A DNA stretch of 64,000 nucleotides from Meconema thalassinum (lineage: Eukaryota; Arthropoda; Insecta; Orthoptera; Tettigoniidae): the NCBI GenBank assembly GCA_946902985.2, contig OX336390.1, positions 529,498,861-529,562,860 on the forward strand, given 5' to 3'. Position 1 is the stretch's first letter; every line of letters starts with the position of its first letter. The position numbers and the translations under genes are program-made. Below, piece by piece: positions 55,827 to 64,000 of the stretch. The notes beneath the pieces were generated by a model that made no database searches, was not told the origin of the DNA, and saw only the letters and a list, made by a program, of their open reading frames with translations.

Positions 55827-56536
55827 AGTCGAATATTATCTCCGCAATTGAATGTTGAACACTTGGAATATCTAAAATTGATTTCAAAACGTACCGTCTT
55901 ACAAGGAAGGTCTCTGAACCGAGAGATGTGGATTTGGCTCGAAATTCAAAAACATAGAAATTTGACGCTACAGAAAACTGGGTGATAGTCACCGTAAGGT
56001 GTCATGGTGGCCAGAGTGCTCCTTGAGAGCATAAGTAATCCCATTTTACGGTTTAAAAGTGGGAGTTACTCCAATGCAACACAGATCTCAATTTGGCTTC
56101 ACTTAAAAGCGCATAAGGGATCATTATTTCAAAGCCCCACCAACACTTAGCTCATGCTGTGTTGCCACATGTAACACTTGATCAGTGATTGTTATGAAAC
56201 GCAACATAACTCAATAACAGGTTGAAGCTGCTCTCCCTTCCGTACTATCATGTACGCAACATACCGCAGCTGTACGAAGGGTTGCCGTCCCCTCAGGCGG
56301 GACGATAAGGAACAAACTTAGTTAATATGCTACTTATTCGAGTAAGAGCATTGACCTACACTTGAACCGGCTGACAATGTTGCCAATGCGGCAAGACTCT
56401 CGCTTAGTGTGCCTAACGTTGTAGGGTTGTGTCCCGGAGAAGTCGACCGGCATTTGAGTTGCTTAACCTTTTAACTGCTATGTATTACCAGATGAACTTA
56501 GCATCCATGTGCTGAGTTAATATTTTCAAACATCTT
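55827..56536. other. Unassigned sequence
   Basis: No gene or recognised repeat. Confidence 0.4.
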
Positions 56537-56903
56537 AGCCACATTCTACATGAAAATGAAAATCCACAACCTGCTTCCAGTCCCCGACCGGGTCAGGAAT
56601 GGAATGAATGAAGCCCCCATCTAGCGGCGAGGATATGAACTGTGCCAGCTGCCGAGGCCTGACGCACACCTCTGGGGCAGTGAGTAAATGAATGACAGAT
56701 GAAATGAAATGATAGTGGAGAGTGTTGCTGGAATGAAATTTTGATAGGGAAAACCGGAGTACCCGGAGAAAAACCTCTCCGCCTCCGTTTTTTCCAGCAC
56801 AGATCTCACATGGAGTGACCGGTATTTGAACCACGGACCCAGCGGTGAGAGGCCGACGTGCTGCCGCCTAAGCCACTGAGGCTCACAGCCACATTCTACA
56901 TGA
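56537..56903 (-). mobile_element. SINE family A copy 5 with 17 bp target-site duplication
   Basis: The element is 56554-56886. Perfect AGCCACATTCTACATGA occurs at 56537-56553 and 56887-56903. More diverged internally than copies 2 and 4 (for example TTTTTTCCAGCACAG), so older. Confidence 0.97.
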
Positions 56904-57459
56904 TGTTCCAAAATCAATTCAACATACTGTATTTTCATTCCTCATATTGGTTCTAATATTACATATTGCATTGGGTTATATTTTGCACACATGTACGCAA
57001 ATCAGTCCTCTTCAGGCGAGTTCTCAGAGATTAATTTGCAGGGGGAGGGGTGGATGATGAATTTGGATGTAGGTATAGATTTATTAAATAGCCTCTCACT
57101 AGGGGTGAAAAAAACAGACTTTTAAGAGGATATCTCATCTCCTAGGTACGGTGTTTAGAAGCGCCACTACTCGAACTAATACTTGGTCTATTGTCAGCCA
57201 TTGCAGCGCAGAGAAGTCAACCGTGAGTCAAACATTGCCGTCTCTTTGATCAAAAGAATAGCATAATTCGCATCACCAGAGATTGAGAATGTAAAGTAAA
57301 TAGTTCTATGGACTATTACAAAAGAGCAGATAAATCTACTTTCGCCTCAAACAGCTACGCGCGCCTATGTACGAACCGTTCCGTCAATACCACTCTGAAG
57401 GTTAAATGCGATAGATCCGTGTCTTTAATGTTACTGCTTCCTTTTAAGAACTTGTGAAA
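56904..57459. other. Unassigned sequence
   Basis: No gene or recognised repeat. Confidence 0.4.
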
Positions 57460-57750
57460 ACTTAGTCATCAGCCACGTGTGCAGTATGTCAAATTTTCTT
57501 GATAACCAGTGTCTCTGTTTTGACTGTAGTAGTGTGTGTGACCATATTTATTAGGGTGGAGGATTGGTGCAGTTACCCCGAAATTTGAAACAAGGTATCA
57601 TCGCAACATTTGCCTGGACAGAATGTGGAAATTTCCAGGGAGAAAATATAGTCAGGGTGGCTACAGTCAGCTCTGGGATTCTAACGTAGGACATCTGCAC
57701 TTGCACCTCCCCATTGTACCGTAGAGAGTGACCTACAAACTAGGCTACAC
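57460..57750 (-). mobile_element. SINE family C, old copy
   Basis: Reverse-strand tail TTAGTCATCAGCCACGTGTG, AACATTTGCCTGGACAGAAT, and a head-side block ending near GTAGAGAGTGACC. Strongly diverged. Confidence 0.6.
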
Positions 57751-57759
57751 TTCTGGGTG

Positions 57760-57835
57760 TCATTAGAGTCACTGGTACGTTAAATATCCCCAACATGATA
57801 AGAGTTTGGCGTTCGGGCATCTCTAAAGCCACAGC
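57760..57835 (+). repeat. SINE family G fragment
   Basis: TCACTGGTACGTTAAATATC then GGCATCTCTAAAGCCACAGC. Confidence 0.6.
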
Positions 57836-57837
57836 TG

Positions 57838-58160
57838 TCCAACTCATGGCATAGTGGCTAGTATTCATGGCTATCAACGTGGAGGTCCGGTTAACTGGCT
57901 ATGTAAAGAAGTTCAATTTGGCTTGAGGACTGAAACAGTACACACCGAGGCCCGTTACGCACACTTTATGATAGGAGAGTTTGATTCCCACTCAACCATC
58001 TTTGGAGTGGTTTTCCGTAGTTTCCCCATTTTTGTTTGTTGTTGTTGTTGTTTCATTTGAGGGGCTTGGGCATCGTGGTCAGCCCCAGTTACGAAGACTC
58101 ATAAACCAAAACAGCCAGCACAATGACACATGTTATCAGACAGATTCCACACCGAGCTAC
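57838..58160 (+). mobile_element. SINE family C-like copy with internal (GTT)n
   Basis: Head GGCATAGTGGCTAGTATTC, body, central block GGTTTTCCGTAGTTTCCCC (58009-58027), then TTTGTTGTTGTTGTTGTTTC and GAGGGGCTTGGGCATCGTGG. The latter is the tail of a second, oppositely oriented copy, so two SINEs meet tail to body. Confidence 0.7.
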
Positions 58161-59030
58161 ATGATGACAATATTGTAAAGTCTCAAACCAAATCAATATC
58201 AACAAAAATGACGTGAATCCATTAACAGTTCTATTATTTACATTTGAATATAATTTGAAAATTAGTTCGTGGTCAGGATTCGAATCCGAATCTCCTGTAT
58301 TCCAGAGAGGCGCGTTTAACCGCGTATGTCACCTTGAATCTCACAACAAACAGGACTTTCTGACGGAAGCACACTTGTTTGCGAGCAGAGGAGAGGGGTC
58401 TTTCCTACACTCTGCTTTCCTTTCGTTCCCATGGCAACCTGCTTCCTACTCTGCAGAATATGTCGGCCCGTTTCTCACTCAGTAGGACGAGTAGACACTG
58501 TTCAGAAGTTATGGCGCAATGTTTTTGGGAAGGCAGATATCGTTGACCCTCAGCCAGACAACGAGGCGCCACATTCTCGGCAGCTACATTCCTCTGCTGA
58601 GCATTCAAGTGAACTCCAATTAGTACCTAACTTCCAAGTCTTAAATGAAGAGGGCAGAGACTTGTTACTTTTGAACCCGGGTTGCAGACGTGGAAACGCT
58701 TGAAAACCTTTACCATCCTAAGAATTCTCATCCCCACGACAGCCCGCTTCCTGCAGCAGTAAGAGGCATGCTGTGAAGCGCTCAGCCTTTATACTGCAAG
58801 ACGTGATGTGAGCTCACTTTCACCGCTATTGTTAGCCATTACTCAGTGCACATACAGTATACACACACAGGTGTGCAGATGAATAACTCCACGAGTCATC
58901 GGCGTTATTGTTAACACTCGCACGTCTGGAGCCAAGGACGTCCTGCAAACAGGACAATGTGGTGGTATTGCCAACTCATTTCATGCCTTCAGAACACGCA
59001 AAATGTCCCTACCAAAGTTAAAAATTACAT
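58161..59030. other. Unassigned sequence, no gene
   Basis: A 90-codon frame at 58431-58703 has no recognisable domain. GATTCGAATCCGAATCTCC near 58277 looks like an old SINE B box. Confidence 0.4.
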
Positions 59031-59850
59031 AGTATGTATGTATGTATGTATTCTTTATTGTCAGACAGATAGACTCCACTAGTGACAATATAATAATTAA
59101 CAATAAAATTTACAATTATAAACAAAACAAAAACAGCAAACACGTACAAAAATAGCAATACACTAATCTATTATAAATCAGCAACCACAACCATACAGAC
59201 ACACACTCTAACATCCTATCTCAAGCATTCATTCATGCAATCCCTTTGTACAAGAACATTACAATAATTATTACAGAAAAAAAAAAACTATCAACAGTAA
59301 ACAGAAACAGGCAAAAACATAAAATAAAAGATAAGAAGACAAAGTTCAGAAACTAGGGAAAGTAATACAAGAGCGACATTCAAGGATCTAGATAACAGCA
59401 AACCAAAAAAAAAAAAAAACATTACTTCATTCACTCGTACATTCAATCAAAAAATCAATCAACCATTCATTCGACCACATGTTCAATCAATCAACGCAAA
59501 TAGAAATTAACCCAATATGCAATACACTATTTCACAGCCCACTTGAGATATCTCTCATAACAGTTAATAGAGAGTCGAAGTGAATATCAGTAGCACTTCT
59601 ACTCTCCATCAAGCTGTATGTTGACTGCAACCGGATCAGACATGAATTTTTGTGCACATTAATTCTCGATCTGACCCCATCGAACGTGTGCTTCCGTCTG
59701 GTGGTTCTCTGAGGGACGTGAAAACCCAAGTTAGCTAGCAACTGATTAGAGTCAATTCCGCCATTTACCAGCTTCCAAAGGAATCTCACGTCACCCACTG
59801 TGCGCCGACTGCTAATACTAAAATAAGACCACTTAATAAACATTCATAAA
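59031..59850 (-). mobile_element. LINE 3' end with ATAC-repeat tail
   Basis: Reverse-strand coding tail RRTVGDVRFLWKLVNGGIDS, LLANLGFHVPQRTTRRKHTF and SCLIRLQSTYSLMES (59532-59843). These have the 'K.VNG.I....L' look found at the C-terminus of several APE-type LINE clades. About 500 bp of A-rich (reverse strand T-rich) 3' untranslated region follows, then AATAAAG and a terminal (ATAC)n run at 59031-59052. 5'-truncated. Clade not fixed. Confidence 0.75.
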
Positions 59851-60149
59851 TATAAATTTAACTGGAGCAAAACAGATTGAGATGGTTTGGACATGTCAAA
59901 CGGATGAATGAAGTAAAGCTACCAAGACGAGCACTGGAACGACGGATGACAGGGAAGAGAGGACGAGGAAGACCAAGAATGCGTTGGATGGACTCGGTGG
60001 AGAATAGCATTAGAAAACGGAACCTGGATTGGAGCACCGTGTCGGAAGAGGAATGGTGGAACGACAGAACAAAGTGGAGGGGAACCATATTTGCCCCCAC
60101 CCAGTGTCAGCTGGAAAAGGGAAATGAAGATGATGAAATATAAATTTAA
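59848..60149 (+). mobile_element. Tiny LINE 3' fragment with 14 bp target-site duplication
   Basis: The insert is 59862-60135 (274 bp). Perfect AAATATAAATTTAA lies at 59848-59861 and 60136-60149. The insert encodes RLRWFGHVKRMNEVKLPRRA, GKRGRGRPRMRWMDSVENSI and WSTVSEEEWWNDRTKWR, the LINE C-terminus, in one open frame ending near the 3' end. Extreme 5' truncation during target-primed reverse transcription explains its size. Confidence 0.95.
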
Positions 60150-61105
60150 AACTGAAAAAAAAAATGCACGGACAAAATTATATATAAATTAAATTAGATG
60201 CCAGTACATTAAATCACTTCGTAGTATAAAACAACGTCCCCAATTCTTTGATATAACGGGTAACCTCGAGAACCACAGGATGTATTTTGATGCAGTATTC
60301 ACCATTCGGAAAAGGATTTCTCGAGGAAAGTTTCTGTAGAAAAACATTCATTTATGACCGAAGGAAGCCGAGCAATAACGATTTCAGTAAATCGAGTCGA
60401 AGAAAAACGTGCCGTCCGTGTGCCTTTTAAGCTTACGCTGGGTAAACCATTAAATATATATATATATTATGAGAATAAGAATTGTTCAGCATACAAACTT
60501 CTACAAAAAAAGTCGCCCACTATAATTGTTTTTACGCTTTCATTTCTTCCAACAATCTTAATTCATTCAGTGGAAATTTAAATTAAAATTTAAATTGCTA
60601 GCTTCGGATCGAGTTTGCGAGCTAGCGAGCGAGCCTATCTCCCCAGTTTCGGCCAGCATCAAACTGTCGAGTCTTGTCGAGTTAAGACTTGAGAGAAGAG
60701 TATATGTGTTTGGAGTTTCGCTGTTCACCTCGGTTTGTCAGAATTACGTCTGGGATCTGCTGTCCGTGCGCCTTTTAAGCTTACGCTGGGTAAACCGTTG
60801 AAGATACCGGGCGAAGCCGGGACGGGTTGCTAGTCTTTTATAAACCTTTACTGCGCCAAGTTTCACTGTGAGAAATTTCAATTTAAAAAGTTTAACTTCA
60901 ATTTGGAAACCAAGTTGGTTTAAGGTTTTCAAATGTCTCATACGTGAATCTTACTATCCTCTATCATCATTTACAATTTCAGAATGATATCAGTAACAGT
61001 TTCTGAGGTATAGAATACAAGAGAAATATTTCACGCTGCCACCATGTTTGATAGGTGAAACGTATTAAAATTTTAAAGACACGGTCGAGGTCGGTTAACG
61101 TCTTT
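60150..61105 (-). mobile_element. H-family fragment, copy 7, split by a Helitron
   Basis: Left piece AAATTAGATGCCAGTACATT (60190-60213) and right piece TACTGCGCCAAGTTTCACTG onward to ACACGGTCGAGGTCGG (60834-61105) are contiguous in other H-family copies (for example 27955-28010, 27190-27240). Both terminal hairpins are missing. Confidence 0.8.
60214..60833 (+). mobile_element. Non-autonomous Helitron, complete, 620 bp
   Basis: Begins TC (60214) after A, ends CTAG (60830-60833) before T, with a GC hairpin CCGG-GCGAAG-CCGG at 60807-60820 about 10 bp upstream of the end. No terminal inverted repeats and no duplication, as expected for rolling-circle elements. Removal of 60214-60833 restores a sequence matching uninterrupted H-family copies in the window. 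Internal direct repeats TAAGCTTACGCTGGGTAAAC occur near 60427 and 60774. No coding capacity. Confidence 0.88.
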
Positions 61106-61655
61106 CACTAAGCAATGCTATGAGCACACGAGAAAAAGCAGGTAGTTGTCAGTCAAACCAGCGGTAGTACCCCAGTTTGCATACTTCACACCGACAAGGA
61201 TGACTTGCGATCAACAATGCACACGACTCAACAATCCATCATGCTCACGTGAAATCCTCACAGATCGTTTACGTAGTTCAGCTTGAGTTTGAGTTTCTGC
61301 CATATTGTACTCAACTTAGAGCTGAACTGGTGTACAGAATTTAGCTTATTTCATTGATGGACCAGACCGAGTCCCCTAATAACACCTCGGAAGAGAATAT
61401 CATTCTCAAAGTTTCAATAGAACACGGTCGCAATGCCATAATAATCAACTATAATTAATGAGATTTATTAAAAGCACGGTGTTCATATACAAAGCGTTAC
61501 ACAAAGTATTTGTCCTCTGCGCAAGATCTTAGTGATTTTGTCCTTGCTGTGCACTGTTCACATCGTAGTCAACATAGCGTACAGATACATTGAAATGTTG
61601 CCTGGTGAATCCTCTTTGGTTGCAAATTCTGTAGTGGAAGCCGTGTGCAGCCATT
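61106..61655. other. Unassigned sequence
   Basis: No gene or recognised repeat. Confidence 0.4.
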
Positions 61656-61955
61656 GTAGCATATGCCAGGTGAACCAGCTGCCCCTAATAATATTGTTTT
61701 ATGCAGCCAAACTAACGTTATAGTCAGGAAGGTCGATATTTCTCTGCTTGCATCCCGTACGGTACTAATGCACTGCAAGCATATCCTGTAAACGATACTG
61801 AACACTATTATTTTTCCCTCGATGTGACTAGAGACTAATGCATTAGCACCATATGGGATGCAAGCAGAGAAATATCGACCTTCCTGACAACACGTGTTAG
61901 TTGGGCTGCATAAAACAATATTATTAGGGGCAGCTGATTCACATGGTATATGCAG
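61656..61955. mobile_element. Inverted-repeat element, ~105 bp arms
   Basis: Arms about 61656-61765 and 61845-61955 share CAGCTGCCCCTAATAATATT, GTTTTATGCAGCC and TCAGGAAGGTCGATATTTCT in opposite orientation; spacer about 80 bp. MITE-like; superfamily unknown. Confidence 0.85.
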
Positions 61956-63732
61956 CAGCGGAAAATTTGGTTCCTTTCATTCATCCGTTAATTCATGGCT
62001 GGCGTTAGGTGAAATTATTCATCTATTCTATTTGCCTTTTCTTTCCTTTCTCTAGTGTGAGCTTCATATGCTGGTGTTTGCAGCAGGTTGTTCTTTATCG
62101 CTATCTATCTGATGAAAAGATCTAAGAGGCAGTCAATGTCTAGGGTCTAGACCTTGTTGTTCGTGATAATCGAAGTGCTCTGCGTACGTTGGTTACTTTA
62201 ACTGCCTCCAGTCTCCTGAAATTTGTTATCCAGGGTTAAAAGTACCTACTGTAATGGGTTAGTGATACTTTGACTATTAATAATAAGAAAAGCGCTCCGC
62301 TAGTTGGGCGTTATTTGTAATGGTTTAAAGAACTTATTAAGAAAAATGTTAATAAGAAACTGATTATTTAAATAGTCGCCCACTTTTGGGTGATCAAAAT
62401 GAAACATTCAATTGTGTATTAATCTAATAGTGTATCTGTATTGTTGTCAGCTTCACTAAAAAAAATACATAATGTGTAATATATGTGTTGCCAGGGCGCC
62501 AGACCATTTGTATATAAAGATCAAAATAATATATTAATCCTCGGTTAATCATAGGTAGAGCATCGAAATTCCTATCTCCAGCCGTAGTGACACTTACGTA
62601 ATCTAACCTTACGATAATTAGTTCAGGAGTATGGTGTTGCCTTATAGTAATTTCTAGCTACTAAAGGAAACCAGTCAAACATTTGAATTTAAAATGAATT
62701 TAATATATAAAAACAACAAGTGCAAAAAGAATATAAAATACTAAAGATAATAATAATAATAAATTTAAATGAAAGAATCTACTGAATTTACTTGTATTAT
62801 GGGTCTTGATTGGAAATTGGAGTATACTGAGTTAATTGAATAAAATATAGATTGAATTTTATATGGATGAGAGCCTTCTGATTTGACTGGAGTATAACTG
62901 TTTACATCGCTCACCGCATTGAAGATCTTTGTAGTTGGATTGTTGCGTAGAGAGTTCCTGATGTTCCTCGAAGTAATTAATTTATATGTGGATGACGGAA
63001 TAAATTCCAAAAATCATCCCTGTGACAATAGCCTCGTACACAACCATGTCACAGTTTGATGAGACAGAATGTCTTATCAAATTCACATACTTAATAGTCA
63101 ACTGTCTAGTTTAGAACTGCGTTATGGACTCCATCTCGCTACAAGTTCCATTCTTCTCCTCCACACAGCACCAGTCCGTCTTCTCTCAGCAATTCAATAA
63201 TATTCTCCATCCATTTGGGCGGCCGTCGTATATATAACGTTCCCAGGTAAGGCACGTGTCAATCCCCTCTACTGAAGTCGCTAGGCAAGATTAGCCCGCC
63301 TTTCACATATCAACAATGACAATACTTCATTGTAGCATTTCTCGGGAGGTCCAGCCCACCTTTTGTATATAGTTGCAAAGGACTCATTCATCGGCCCAGC
63401 ATTGTTAGTGGCAAGTCTTCATAGAATCCCTTCTTAGTATGATTTGTATACTGGAAGAATACTTGATGTGAATGACATAAGTGTCTATTTATGTCATTTC
63501 CAAGAAGCGGTATATAAGCCGGCCTACTGTGAACAACCCTCTTCTTCTCTTGTTCGTATTTTCTTCAGAAATAATATTCAGTCAAGCGTCTAACTTATTT
63601 CAAATATAATGTGTATCGCTCCAAGTCCTTTCAATTGCCATAATATTCTACATTACCGCATAATAATAGATATAAACATATTAGTTAACATAATAACTAA
63701 TGAAAGGTAAAATGTAAAATTAAAAAAAATAT

Positions 63733-63737
<5 letters not shown>
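61956..63737. other. Unassigned AT-rich sequence
   Basis: No gene recognised. An 81-codon reverse frame (62765-63010) has no domain. One TATA-box-like site is listed separately. Confidence 0.4.
63511..63518 (+). promoter_or_regulatory. TATA-box-like site
   Basis: TATATAAG inside GCGGTATATAAGCCGGCC, followed by a pyrimidine-rich stretch and ATTCAGTC about 65-70 bp downstream. A real core promoter would have the initiator about 30 bp from the TATA box, so this is weak. It could come from a decayed retroelement LTR. Confidence 0.2.

Positions 63738-63796
<59 letters not shown>
63738..63796. repeat. (TAA)n microsatellite
   Basis: Perfect TAA run of about 57 bp. Confidence 0.95.
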
Positions 63797-63797
<1 letters not shown>

Positions 63798-64000
63798 TAT
63801 ATATAATTATTTCATTCTGGTCACAAATTGGGACCATCACACTACTGCATAGTAAGATACACTTGAATATTTATTAGCGAGAAGACACGTGTATATAACA
63901 TTCACAGCGTTCGAGGATATTGTTAACTTTCTGATGTAAAAATTGCAACATCGCTGCTACCACCAGAAATTCGTGCTCGTGTAAATCACAAACTGTTGTG
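63797..64000. other. Unassigned sequence to window end
   Basis: No gene or recognised repeat. Confidence 0.4.

Noticed and set aside
58431..58703. 90-codon open frame (and the overlapping frames at 58213 and 58405)
   Set aside because: Overlapping frames on both strands in GC-richer DNA with no domain; chance is the simplest explanation.
62765..63010. 81-codon reverse-strand frame
   Set aside because: Low-complexity Ser/Asn-rich, no recognised family, no splice or start support.

Overview
This 64 kb window looks like non-coding, transposon-saturated nuclear DNA from an animal with a large genome. It is most likely an insect. That rests on the mix of LINEs, mariner, Helitrons and abundant tRNA-derived SINEs; an orthopteroid source is a guess that the sequence alone cannot prove. 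I found no intact host protein gene, no rRNA and no free-standing functional tRNA gene. Every protein-like signal I could recognise belongs to a transposable element, and all are broken by stops, frameshifts, deletions or truncation. Expression is therefore expected to be negligible, and the window reads as intergenic or deep intronic.

Layout. 0-11 kb: a LINE reverse-transcriptase remnant, SINEs of several families, a long-arm foldback element (5.3-6.4 kb), a LINE tail, the 3' end of an R4/Dong-like LINE (8.4-9.1 kb), and the first copy of a hairpin-capped repeat family (9.8-10.8 kb). 11-16 kb: a nearly full-length 3.2 kb LINE with a perfect 12 bp target-site duplication (TSD), then a mariner deletion derivative with intact terminal repeats. 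16-24 kb: SINEs and two convergent RTE-like LINE copies separated by a TAA array. 24-34 kb: three hairpin-capped elements, one carrying a five-unit ~293 bp tandem array and one split by a 650 bp inverted repeat. 34-47 kb: LINE tails, two further R4/Dong-like copies inside TAA arrays, and SINEs, several with perfect TSDs. 47-51.4 kb: a nested block consisting of a putative 3.3 kb Helitron with a helicase remnant, containing a LINE piece split by a 1.17 kb inverted repeat. 52.8-55.8 kb: two hairpin-capped elements head to head. 56-64 kb: SINEs, two LINE 3' fragments (one with a 14 bp TSD), a complete 620 bp non-autonomous Helitron inside another hairpin-capped repeat, a foldback repeat, and AT-rich sequence.

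How the parts relate. The autonomous classes here (APE-type LINEs, R4/Dong-like LINEs, mariner, Helitron) are the types of element that supply enzymes to the non-autonomous ones (SINEs, deletion derivatives, short Helitrons). The most interesting signals are: (1) the hairpin-capped family built from ~146 bp monomers, which resembles Helentron-associated elements; (2) three R4/Dong-like 3' ends, each bounded on both sides by TAA microsatellites; (3) several SINE families with different tRNA-like heads that share one central block; and (4) multi-level nesting, with one Helitron whose empty site can be reconstructed from related sequence in the same window.
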